Assembly: GCF_031157275.1 (NCBI RefSeq)
Contig: NZ_JAVIFW010000009.1
Span: 186,001 to 250,000, forward strand
DNA from: Streptomyces sp. LHD-70
GTDB lineage: Bacteria; Actinomycetota; Actinomycetes; Streptomycetales; Streptomycetaceae
Direction: 5' to 3'
Length of the DNA stretch: 64,000 nucleotides
Position numbers and translations under genes: made by a program
Shown: positions 50,694 through 58,403 of the stretch, one piece after another
How positions within the stretch are numbered: the first letter of the stretch is position 1
How the letters are laid out: each line of letters opens with the position of its first letter
The notes under the pieces: generated by a model
What the model was told of the DNA's origin: nothing
The model's input: the letters and a program-made list of their open reading frames with translations, nothing else
Database searches by the model: none

Positions 50694-50709
50694 TAAGGTC
50701 TACACCACT
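50694..50709. promoter_or_regulatory. dre-like (DasR) site between sugar-binding and SIS genes
   Basis: TAAGGTCTACACCACT; reverse complement AGTGGTGTAGACCTTA. It fits the DasR consensus with half-sites TGGT and ACCA around a TCTA-type core. It lies in the shared promoter region, about 96 bases from the binding-protein start and 138 from the SIS start. Confidence 0.65.
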
Positions 50710-50846
50710 CAGATCTCGCTTCGGCAACGAGGGCGCACCGTTGCCGCACCCCCCGAGCTGCTGCTATGCACGTGTCGTTCTGCCGAGTACGTCCGTCCGC
50801 TCGTTCCGTACGCTCGTTCCATACGCTCGTCGAGGAGCCACCGCAC

Positions 50847-51755
50847 ATGTCACGCACCGCAGCAGAAATAGCCACCCAACCCGCCTGCTGGCGCCGAGCG
50901 GCCGAGGCCGCGGCCGCCTTCGACGGGCTGCCGCGACCGGGCGAGCGGGTCGCCGTCACCGGCTGCGGCACGTCCTGGTTCATGGCCCTCGCGTACGCCG
51001 CCCTGCGCGAGGCCGCCGGACAGGGCGAGACGGACGCGTATCCCTCGTCGGAGTTCCCGATGGGCCGCGCGTACGACCGGGTCGTGGCGATCACCCGCTC
51101 CGGTACGACGACGGAGGTCCTTGAACTCCTCGGCGAGCTGCGGGGCTCGGTGCCGACGACCGCCCTGACCGCGGACCCGAAGACTCCGGTCGTGGCGGCG
51201 GCCGACGCGGTGGCGGTGCTGGACTTCGCGGACGAGGAGTCGGTCGTCCAGACCCGCTTCGCCACGACCGCCCTCGCGTTCCTGCGCGCGGGCCTCGGCG
51301 ACCTGTCGGGCCTGGGCGTGAAGTCGATCGCCGAGGCCGCGGTGGACGCGGAACTCGCGGTCACGGAACCCCTCCCGGAGGCCGTGCTCGGCGCGGAGCA
51401 GTGGACGTTCCTCGGCCGCGGCTGGGCGTACGGGCTCGCCCTGGAGGCGGGCCTGAAGATGCGCGAGGCGGCGGGCGCGTGGACGGAGGCGTACCCGGCG
51501 ATGGAGTACCGCCACGGCCCGATCTCCATCACCGGCCCCGGCCGCGTGGCGTGGATGTTCGGCACCCTGCCGGAGGGGCTCGCCGGTGACGTGGACCGGG
51601 TCGGCGGCCACCTGGTCGCCCGCCAGGGGACGGACCCGCTGGCGGACCTGATCCGCGCGCAGCGCCTGGCGGTCGCCCTGGCGGAGTCGAAGGGGTACGA
51701 CCCGGACCGGCCGCGCCATCTGACGCGCAGCGTGATCCTGGCGCAGTCCTCATAA
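50847..51755 (+). CDS. SIS-domain sugar-phosphate isomerase/deaminase-like protein (AgaS/GlmS type)
   Basis: 302-aa protein with two SIS domains. RVAVTGCGTSWFMALAYAAL, VVAITRSGTTTEVLELL, then TFLGRGWAYGLALEAGLKMREAAG and EYRHGPIS, the latter like GlmS/AgaS isomerase domains. It probably acts on an amino-sugar phosphate. ATG 50847 with GAGGAG nine bases upstream. Divergent from the sugar-binding lipoprotein and under the same dre-like site. Confidence 0.9.
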   Translation: MSRTAAEIATQPACWRRAAEAAAAFDGLPRPGERVAVTGCGTSWFMALAYAALREAAGQGETDAYPSSEFPMGRAYDRVVAITRSGTTTEVLELLGELRGSVPTTALTADPKTPVVAAADAVAVLDFADEESVVQTRFATTALAFLRAGLGDLSGLGVKSIAEAAVDAELAVTEPLPEAVLGAEQWTFLGRGWAYGLALEAGLKMREAAGAWTEAYPAMEYRHGPISITGPGRVAWMFGTLPEGLAGDVDRVGGHLVARQGTDPLADLIRAQRLAVALAESKGYDPDRPRHLTRSVILAQSS

Positions 51756-51797
51756 ATCGAGGTGACGGGAGGGGCCTGGTCGCGCGACGATGGGTCC

Positions 51798-52226
51798 ATG
51801 CCTGGGCCCTATGTCATCCGCGGCTCGGTCCTCCTGCCGGAGGCCGAGCTCCTGTGGCGTTTCTCGCGCTCCTCCGGCCCCGGCGGCCAGCACGTCAACA
51901 CCTCCGACTCGCAGGTGGAGTTGAGGTTCGACCTCGCCAAGACGCAGGCGCTGCCGGAGGTTTGGAAGTCCCGCGCCCTGGAACGCCTGGCCCCGCGCCT
52001 GGTCGACGGTGTGATCGCGGTCCGCGCCTCGGAGCACCGCTCCCAGTGGCGCAACCGCGAGACGGCGGCGACCCGCCTGGCGTCCCTCCTCGCCGAGGCC
52101 ACGGCCCCACCCCCGCGCCCCCGCCGCGCGACGAAGATCCCCCGAGGCATCAACGAACGCCGCCTCCGCGAGAAGAAGTCCCGCTCCCAGACGAAGCGGG
52201 GGCGGTCGGGACGGGACTGGGGCTAG
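51798..52226 (+). CDS. arfB: Peptidyl-tRNA hydrolase ArfB (YaeJ-like)
   Basis: 142-aa ribosome-rescue factor. The catalytic GGQ occurs in SSGPGGQHVNTSDSQVELRF, and the basic C-terminal tail (RLREKKSRSQTKRGRSGRD) would enter the empty mRNA channel of stalled ribosomes. GACGAT lies six bases upstream of the ATG. Its TAG stop overlaps, within one CTAG, the stop of the pseudogene on the other strand. Confidence 0.93.
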   Translation: MPGPYVIRGSVLLPEAELLWRFSRSSGPGGQHVNTSDSQVELRFDLAKTQALPEVWKSRALERLAPRLVDGVIAVRASEHRSQWRNRETAATRLASLLAEATAPPPRPRRATKIPRGINERRLREKKSRSQTKRGRSGRDWG

Positions 52227-52372
52227 ACCCCGGCCCCCGGCAGGTCGATCTCGACCCAGACGGACTTCCCGATCCCGTACGGACGCGGGTGCAGCCCCAC
52301 CGGTCCGCAAGGGCTCCGACGAGAGCGAGCCCACGTCCCTGCTCGTCCTCAGGGTGCGCCTGCCGGGGTAGA
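52223..52372 (-). pseudogene. C-terminal remnant of a HATPase_c (RsbW-like) anti-sigma/kinase-type protein
   Basis: Read on the minus strand: EDEQGRGLALVGALADRWG (residue pattern of the G2 box region in Streptomyces histidine-kinase-like ATPases), then a frameshift, then GLHPRPYGIGKSVWVEIDL and PGAGV to TAG at 52223. The two halves join only across frames and no N-terminal part is left. Confidence 0.7.
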
Positions 52373-52640
52373 GGCTGTTCGCTGCTCGCGTCGGGTCGGC
52401 AGCGGTCGGCTTGCGGGACGGGGTACGCGCAGCCCTGGGTCGGCTGGTCAACCGGCGGCGTTTCGGGGGGCGTTGGCACGCGGTGCGATGCGGAGGCCTG
52501 AACCCCAGGCAAGGCGGGGGCGGGTGGGCGGAGAGGGGCTGGGGCGGGCGGCGGGCCGATGGAGGTCGGCCTGTGGGGCGGGGGTTGCCCTGGGCCCGGC
52601 GGTCGACAGGGGCGGCGTGACGTACCGCCTGTGCGTGCGG
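52373..52640. other. No recognisable feature
   Basis: About 270 bases of GC-rich sequence between the HATPase remnant and the flavin-reductase-like gene. No gene, hairpin or known repeat could be supported; possibly further decayed pseudogene DNA. Confidence 0.5.
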
Positions 52641-53183
52641 CTAGCCCAAGTGCCGGTACCGCCCCTTGAAGTACAGCAGCGGGTCCCCGTCCGCCGTCGG
52701 GAAGGAGGCCGTCAGGACTCGGCCCACGACCAGGGTGTGGTCGCCCGCCTCGACGCGTTGTTCCGTCTCGCACTCCAGCGTCGCGAGCGCGCCGCCGATC
52801 AACGGAGCGCCGGACTCCGTACCCCGTACGTACGGGAGGTCCGCGAAGAGGAGGCGGTCGCTGATGCGGCCCTTCATCGAGAAGCGGCCCGCGATCTGGC
52901 GCTGGCTGTCGGCGAGGACCGAGACGCCCCAACGCGGCTGCTCCGCAAGGAGATCGTCCATACGGGAGCCCTCCCGCAGGCTGACCAGGACCAGCGGCGG
53001 GTCGAGGGACACCGACATGAACGCCGTGGCCGTCATGCCGACGTCCTCCGCCGCGGGGCCGCCCTCGCCGAGCTCGTCCTCCCGCGCGGTGACGAGGACG
53101 ACACCTGCGGCGAGCCGGGACATGGCGGCACGGAACTCTTCGTTGCTCACCTCAACAGGATGAGACTTCAGCACGGTGGACAC
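52641..53183 (-). CDS. Flavin reductase-like FMN-binding protein
   Basis: 180-aa split-barrel flavoprotein of the flavin reductase/HpaC-like group: FRAAMSRLAAGVVLVTA, GMTATAFMSVSLDPPLVLVSL, GDHTLVVGRVL and PLLYFKGRYRHL are standard positions. It likely reduces FMN/FAD with NAD(P)H for a monooxygenase, none of which is adjacent. GTG 53183 has TAGCGT seven bases upstream (leaderless). Confidence 0.92.
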   Translation of the reverse strand: MSTVLKSHPVEVSNEEFRAAMSRLAAGVVLVTAREDELGEGGPAAEDVGMTATAFMSVSLDPPLVLVSLREGSRMDDLLAEQPRWGVSVLADSQRQIAGRFSMKGRISDRLLFADLPYVRGTESGAPLIGGALATLECETEQRVEAGDHTLVVGRVLTASFPTADGDPLLYFKGRYRHLG

Positions 53184-53557
53184 GACCAAGACGCTAGCCC
53201 CGGCCGGCCCGCCCCGGCATCGGGCCCCGGACCGAGACCGCCTAGGTCTCCCGTCCCAGCCTCCCGTCCCAGCGCCCCCGGCACCTCCGGCACCCCCGCC
53301 GACTACCCGCGAGTACGCGGCTGGAAAGATGCCCCACCCAACAGCTTTGCGTTCAGGAAACGTACGCGGAGATCCACCCCGTGCCTCCCACTCGTTCACG
53401 TCGCTTGTGACTTGAGTCACAGGCTCCATATTTTGTTGACCCTGTGTACCGAGTGAGCAGCTCGCTGTGATTCAGTGGCGGAGGCAATCGGAGGCAATCA
53501 GACACTAAGGGCACCACGAATCCAGGAGTTGCTGTCGAGGTCTCGGGGAGAGCGAGC
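53184..53557. promoter_or_regulatory. Intergenic promoter region upstream of cdgB
   Basis: 374 bases without a gene. Left part has imperfect CTCCCGTCCCAG and CACCTCCGGCAC repeats. The right part is AT-richer and contains the Crp-like palindrome (53406-53421) and a TTGACC (53435-53440) that may be a -35 element. Confidence 0.5.
53406..53421. promoter_or_regulatory. Crp-type palindrome upstream of cdgB
   Basis: TGTGACTTGAGTCACA matches TGTGA-N6-TCACA exactly. It is 137 bases upstream of the cdgB ATG and 223 bases from the flavin reductase start. Confidence 0.6.
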
Positions 53558-55297
53558 ATGGAGACCGAGTCGGAGCCTTACGTCCGTCTTGCGACCCTGC
53601 GGCAGCTGCACCAGGTGGTCGCGGAGCTGAACACGGCGCGCAGCCTCGCCGACACCCTGCAGACCGTCGCCGACGGCGTGGTGCAAGGACTCGGGTACGA
53701 GCTCGCGTGCGTCAACCTCGTACGCCCCGACGGAGACCTCGTCGTCGCCGCCTTCGCGGGCAGTGCCGCCGCCGAGGCCCTGATCACCGGCCGGGTCGGC
53801 TCCCGGGAGTCCTGGGAGCGGCGGCTCGCGATGGGCCAGGCCTGGGACGCGCTCCGCTTCATCCCGCACAGCGAGGGCTGGACGCTCCTCGAGGACGACG
53901 TCCCGCAGTGGCACACCGACGGCCCCGAGCCGCGCTTCGAGGACGAGTGGCACCCCCTGGACCGCCTCTACGCCCCGATGCACACGAGCGGAGCCACCGG
54001 CGGAGAGCTGCTCGGCGTCATCTCCGTGGACCGGCCGCGCAACGGACGCCATCCCGGCGCGTGGGGGCGCGAGGCGCTGCAGATGTACGCCTCGCAGGCC
54101 GCCATTGCAATCAGTAACGCCCGACTGCGAGCAAACATGCAGCGCGCCCTGGTCCGCCTGGAGCGTGAGCAGCAGGCGCTGCGGGCCAGTGAAGAGTCGT
54201 TCCGGCAGGCCTTCGAGTACGCGCCGAGCGGCATGGCCATCGCCGAGATGGGCGGCGATCACCACGGCCGGATCCTGCGGACCAACGACGCGCTGTGCCG
54301 GCTGCTCGGGCGGCCCGCCGCGGCGATGCGGCGGTACTCCTTCTCCGACCTCGTGCACCCGGAGGACATCGGCACGCTCCTGCGTACCTCCGCCGAGGGC
54401 GGGCGGGCCGAACTGCGGCTCGGGCGCCGTGACGGAACGTATCTCTGGGTCTCGCTGCGCAACTCCGTCGTCGCGGACGCCGCCGACGGGCCGCGGTTCC
54501 TGCTCACCCACGTCGAGGACATCGAGGAGCGCAAGCGCCGCGAGCTCCAGCTCGCCCACCGCGCCTCGCACGACTCGCTCACCGGACTGCCCAACTCCGC
54601 CGAACTGCGGGCCCGGTTGAGCGCCCGCCTCTGCCGGCGCCCGCCGGACCCGCAGGAGAGCGCCCACGCCCTGGACGCGGTCTACGGCTCCCTGCCCGCG
54701 TTCGAGACCCCCGAGGGATACGACGACGGGTACACCACGCACGACGGGTACGGCACACACGACGGGTACGGCACACACGACGCGTACGACAGCAACGGTC
54801 ACGCCTCCTCCTACCCGGGCGCGAGCATGCCGCACGGCCTGGAGGCCCTCGACCACCATGTGCACACCGTCGCGCCCGAGGGCGACACCGACGACGGGAC
54901 GAAGGGGCTCGCCGTCCTCTTCTGCGACCTCGACGGCTTCAAGTCGATCAACGACCGCTTCGGGCACCACACCGGCGACGCCGTCCTCATCGAGGTCGCG
55001 CGCAGGCTGACCAGCGGCGTGCGGGACGGGGACACGGTGGCCCGGCTCGGCGGCGACGAGTTCGTGGTCCTCGCCGACGGACTCGGCCGGGCGGACGCCG
55101 CGGACCTCGCCGTACGGCTGCGGAACGCGATCATCCCGCCGATCCGGGTCGACGGACGCGCGGTGCGGGTCGGCGCGAGCTTCGGAATCGGCTGGGCGCA
55201 CTGCGGGATGTCGGCGGAGGAAGTACTGCAGTCGGCCGACCAGCGGATGTACATCGAGAAACGTTCTCGTGCCAAACAGCACAGGCGGGCGGGATAG
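53558..55297 (+). CDS. cdgB: GAF-PAS-GGDEF diguanylate cyclase (CdgB-like)
   Basis: 579-aa soluble cyclic-di-GMP synthase. GAF domain about 15-190, PAS about 205-325 (FRQAFEYAPSGMAIAEMGGD), GGDEF about 345-575. The active-site motif is GGDEF at 498-502 with the inhibitory site RDGD at 489-492, five residues before it. Domain order and length equal S. coelicolor CdgB. An insert of about 110 residues lies inside the GGDEF domain between DSLTGLPN and LFCDLDGF, including 18-bp tandem repeats (54725-54790) encoding DGYGTH. ATG 53558 with GGGAGAG upstream. Confidence 0.93.
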   Translation: METESEPYVRLATLRQLHQVVAELNTARSLADTLQTVADGVVQGLGYELACVNLVRPDGDLVVAAFAGSAAAEALITGRVGSRESWERRLAMGQAWDALRFIPHSEGWTLLEDDVPQWHTDGPEPRFEDEWHPLDRLYAPMHTSGATGGELLGVISVDRPRNGRHPGAWGREALQMYASQAAIAISNARLRANMQRALVRLEREQQALRASEESFRQAFEYAPSGMAIAEMGGDHHGRILRTNDALCRLLGRPAAAMRRYSFSDLVHPEDIGTLLRTSAEGGRAELRLGRRDGTYLWVSLRNSVVADAADGPRFLLTHVEDIEERKRRELQLAHRASHDSLTGLPNSAELRARLSARLCRRPPDPQESAHALDAVYGSLPAFETPEGYDDGYTTHDGYGTHDGYGTHDAYDSNGHASSYPGASMPHGLEALDHHVHTVAPEGDTDDGTKGLAVLFCDLDGFKSINDRFGHHTGDAVLIEVARRLTSGVRDGDTVARLGGDEFVVLADGLGRADAADLAVRLRNAIIPPIRVDGRAVRVGASFGIGWAHCGMSAEEVLQSADQRMYIEKRSRAKQHRRAG

Positions 55298-55420
55298 CCG
55301 CAGGTCAGCGCGGTGGGGAGAAATGCGTCGCAGTGCGGGGGCGGTCCACACGTGTAGGCTCCCCCAATTGCACACCTGTGGCGCCACCCGTACTCGATCT
55401 GCATGAGGAGTGACCGAGGG

Positions 55421-56362
55421 ATGACGGCCGGCAACAACGGCGCGAGCACGCCCGAGGACGACGACCCGTTCGGCTATCTGTACGCCGACGGACAGGCGGC
55501 CGGCGCCACCCCGCCCGGCGGCGGTTACGGCTACTCCGGCCGCAGCTCCTCGTACCAGCAGGTCCGTGCCGTCGGCGAGCGGCAGTACGGGCAGCAGGGC
55601 GCGGGCGGAGCGGGAGCCAGCGCGGGCGCGGGCCAGCAGGTGCCGCAGCAGAACGCGCACTACGCCGCACCCGAGACCCTGCCCGGCGGCCAGTCCACGC
55701 GCAGGCAGCCACTGCCCGGCGACGACCGGGGCGGGCGCGGGCCCAACACCAAGGGCCTGCTGATCGGCGCGATCGCGGTGGTCGCCGCGGTCGTCGTCGG
55801 CATCGGCGCGGCCATGCTCAGCAACAGCGACGAGGACCCGGGCTCCGGCTCGAACCAGGCGGGCTCGGGCAGCTCCGCCGGCGCCGACGGCGGCCAGGGC
55901 GAGCAGCCGAAGGACGAGCCGGCGAAGGACGAGGAGAAGGTGGAGCTGCCGAAGGAGGACGCGAAGGCGCTGACCCTGGCGGGCGGCACGTCCACGGCCT
56001 CCGACGTCCAGGGCGCCAGGTCCGGCACCTACGTCCAGGGGTTCAACACCCCGGGCGCCTCGGCGACTTGGACCTTCCACGGCATTCCGAAGAACGGCAA
56101 GTACACGCTCCACGTGCAGTACGGCGTGCCGGGCAAGGACCAGTCGACGACCCTGACCATCAACGGCAAGCAGCAGGACCGCAAGCTGAACATGGGCAAC
56201 TTCGCCGAGGCGGAGGAAGGCGACTGGGAGAAGGGCTGGACCAACACCTGGGCCAACATCCTCCTCACCAAGGGCACCAACACGATCAAGATCTCCTGCG
56301 AGACGGGCGACAAGTGCGAGGCCAACCTCGACCAGGTGTCGCTCAGCAAGGGCTGGAAGTAG
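55421..56362 (+). CDS. Membrane-anchored protein with extracytoplasmic CBM6/35-like domain
   Basis: 313-aa protein. A cytoplasmic Gly/Gln-rich, disordered region (1-110), one TM helix (about 112-132, LLIGAIAVVAAVVVGIGAAM), an acidic/lysine linker (EQPKDEPAKDEEKVELPKED), then a beta-sandwich (about 185-313: ATWTFHGIPKNGKYTLHVQY, LTINGKQQDRKLNMGNF, LDQVSLSKGW) like CBM6/CBM35 carbohydrate-binding domains. It probably binds a polysaccharide at the cell surface. ATG 55421; GAGGAG lies upstream. Convergent, 1 base from the aldolase gene. Confidence 0.82.
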   Translation: MTAGNNGASTPEDDDPFGYLYADGQAAGATPPGGGYGYSGRSSSYQQVRAVGERQYGQQGAGGAGASAGAGQQVPQQNAHYAAPETLPGGQSTRRQPLPGDDRGGRGPNTKGLLIGAIAVVAAVVVGIGAAMLSNSDEDPGSGSNQAGSGSSAGADGGQGEQPKDEPAKDEEKVELPKEDAKALTLAGGTSTASDVQGARSGTYVQGFNTPGASATWTFHGIPKNGKYTLHVQYGVPGKDQSTTLTINGKQQDRKLNMGNFAEAEEGDWEKGWTNTWANILLTKGTNTIKISCETGDKCEANLDQVSLSKGWK

Positions 56363-56363
56363 C

Positions 56364-57242
56364 TCAAGGGGTGTAAAGAGCTCCCGGCTCCAGCGGGGGC
56401 AGCAGTCCCAGGAAGTGCGCCACCGTCCCCGTCATCGCCTCGCGAGCGGGGGCGAGGTATTTCCGGGGGTCGACCGTCGAGGGGTGGGCCTCCAGGAAGG
56501 CGCGGGCGGCGCCGGTGAACGCCGTGTTGAGCGCCGTCCCCACATTGATCTTGACCATGCCCGCGGCGACGGCCTGACGGATCTCCGTGTCCGGTACGCC
56601 ACTTGAGCCGTGCAGCACCAGCGGTACGGGCACGGCGTCCCGCAGCTCCGTGATCAACGCGTGGTCCAGGGCGGCCGTGCGCTCGGTCATCGCGTGCGAG
56701 GAGCCCACGGCGACGGCCAGGGCTTCCACACCGGTGGCGGCGACGTACGCGGCTGCCTCGCGCGGGTCCGTCCGTACGCCCGGGGCGTGCGCGTCCAGCG
56801 GGGGCTCGCCCTCCTTGCCGCCGACCTTGCCAAGTTCGGCCTCGATCCAGATGCCCCGCTCGTGCCCCCAACGCACCGCGTCCGCCGTGGCCTTGACGTT
56901 CTCCGCGTACGACAGCTTCGACGCGTCGAACATCACCGAGCTGATGCCCTCCGGGTGGGCGGCGCGCAGCAGGTCCACCTCGGTGACGTGGTCCAGGTGC
57001 AGGGCGAGGCGGGCGGTGGAGGCGCGGGCCACGGCGGTGGCGGCGGCCGCGATCGGGGCGAGGTGGCCGCCGTGGAACTTCACGGCGTTCTGGGAGAGTT
57101 GGAGGATGGCGGGGCGGGCGGCTCGTTCGGCGCCTGCGGCGATGGCTTCCGCGTGTTCGAGGGTGATGACGTTGAAGGCGGCGACGGCGCTGCGCGCTGC
57201 TTGTGCCTCGGTGACGAGTTCGGCCGTACTCACTAGTGGCAT
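56364..57242 (-). CDS. Class II fructose/tagatose-bisphosphate aldolase
   Basis: 292-aa zinc-dependent aldolase (KbaY/GatY/FbaA family). Zn ligands and catalytic segments: ALHLDHV, EAELGKVGG with E, VGSSHA, LVLHGSSGVPD and INVGTALNTAF. It likely cleaves tagatose-1,6- or fructose-1,6-bisphosphate. It is preceded by the PfkB kinase gene on the same strand (67-base gap), which would supply its substrate. Confidence 0.92.
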   Translation of the reverse strand: MPLVSTAELVTEAQAARSAVAAFNVITLEHAEAIAAGAERAARPAILQLSQNAVKFHGGHLAPIAAAATAVARASTARLALHLDHVTEVDLLRAAHPEGISSVMFDASKLSYAENVKATADAVRWGHERGIWIEAELGKVGGKEGEPPLDAHAPGVRTDPREAAAYVAATGVEALAVAVGSSHAMTERTAALDHALITELRDAVPVPLVLHGSSGVPDTEIRQAVAAGMVKINVGTALNTAFTGAARAFLEAHPSTVDPRKYLAPAREAMTGTVAHFLGLLPPLEPGALYTP

Positions 57243-57299
57243 GGGTCCCTGGGTGTGCCTAGTGGTTGCGGTGCGCTGTCGGGTGCGGGCCGTGGGCCG

Positions 57300-57372
57300 G
57301 TTCTTTCCCCTACCCGCCCCTTCCCGACTGTGTCCGATATGCGGCTGGCGCCGCGTGGCCTGCCGGACGGGC
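57300..57372. repeat. Dispersed intergenic repeat copy
   Basis: CCCGCCCCTTCCCGACTGTG and GATATGCGGCTGGCGCCGCG resemble parts of the copies at 1604, 43890 and 48917. It runs into the 3' end of the PfkB kinase gene. Confidence 0.65.
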
Positions 57373-58293
57373 CTCGGCCCGTTCCGTGACCGCGACCCGC
57401 CCCAGGAACTCCTCGTACGCCACAGCGTCGAACTCCCCCGCCACCGGCGCCAGTACGGTCGCCGCCGAGAGGGCCACTGCCTGGGTCAGGCGGCGGGGCC
57501 AGGGGGAGGCCTCGGCCAGGCCTGCGACCAGGGCCGCCACCGCCGAATCCCCCGCCCCCGTGGGGTTCCCGCGTACCGCCGCGGGCGGGGCGGCCTGCCA
57601 GGCGCCGTCCGGGGTGGCCGCGAGCAGCCCGTCCGCGCCGAGCGAGGCGACGACGGCGTGGGCGCCGCGGCGGCGCGCGTCCCGGGTGGCGCGCAACGGC
57701 TCGTGGGAGCCGGTGAGTTCGGCCAGCTCGTCGGCGTTGGGCTTGACCACGTCAGGGCGGGCGGCGATGCCCCGGCGCAGCGGCTCGCCGCTGGTGTCCA
57801 GGAGTACGGGGACCCGCGCGGCGCGGGCGGCCCGGATCAGCTGGGCGTACGCGCCGACGGGAACGCCGGGCGGCAGGCTTCCGCAGAGGGCGATCGCGTC
57901 GGCCGAGGTCAGCAACTCCTCGTAGGAGGTGAGGAATCGGGCCCACTCGGCGGGGCTGATCAGCGGTCCCGGCTCGTTCAGCTGGGTGGTGTCGCCGGTG
58001 CGTTCGTCGACGACGGCGACGGTGCGGCGGGTGCGGTCCGCCACGTCCAGGAGCGCGTCCCGTACGCCGGTGTCCTCGGCCAGTTGGGCGCGCAGGGCAG
58101 CTCCGGTCGGGCCGCCCGTGAAGCCGGTGACCGTGACGGGGCGGCCGAGCGCGGCGAGCACGCGGGCGACGTTCAGGCCCTTGCCGCCGGGGCGTTCGGT
58201 GACCTCGGTGACGCGGTGCGAGGCGTGCGGGGTGAGGCGCGGGACGCGGTAGGTGATGTCCAGGGCGGTGTTGAGCGTGACCGTGAGGATCAC
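57310..58293 (-). CDS. PfkB-family sugar-phosphate kinase (1-phosphofructokinase/tagatose-6-phosphate kinase type)
   Basis: 327-aa ribokinase-fold enzyme. VTLNTALDITY start, PGGKGLNVARVLAALG (PfkB signature 1), and DTSGEPL, VKPNADEL, GNPTGAGDSAVAAL (signature 2 with catalytic Asp). It phosphorylates a sugar phosphate to a bisphosphate for the aldolase at 56364. The last about 18 residues (AGHAAPAAYRTQSGRGG) are encoded by the dispersed repeat and are likely not part of the fold. Confidence 0.92.
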   Translation of the reverse strand: MILTVTLNTALDITYRVPRLTPHASHRVTEVTERPGGKGLNVARVLAALGRPVTVTGFTGGPTGAALRAQLAEDTGVRDALLDVADRTRRTVAVVDERTGDTTQLNEPGPLISPAEWARFLTSYEELLTSADAIALCGSLPPGVPVGAYAQLIRAARAARVPVLLDTSGEPLRRGIAARPDVVKPNADELAELTGSHEPLRATRDARRRGAHAVVASLGADGLLAATPDGAWQAAPPAAVRGNPTGAGDSAVAALVAGLAEASPWPRRLTQAVALSAATVLAPVAGEFDAVAYEEFLGRVAVTERAEARPAGHAAPAAYRTQSGRGG

Positions 58294-58403
58294 GGCTGCC
58301 TCCCCCGGAAGTCGTACGTACGTGCGTGTGCCGGGGCCTGATCATGCCAAAGAGAGGGCGGTTGGCCTAGGGCCTGTCGCCCGCTCTTCGGCATCCGGGC
58401 GAA

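Noticed and set aside
53498..56113. Long minus-strand frame opposite cdgB
   Set aside because: Val/Arg/Gly-rich shadow; covers two genes with clear domains.
57243..57299. Possible dre site upstream of the aldolase gene (CCTAGTGG phrase)
   Set aside because: Only one half resembles the DasR consensus; the GGTCTAG core is missing.
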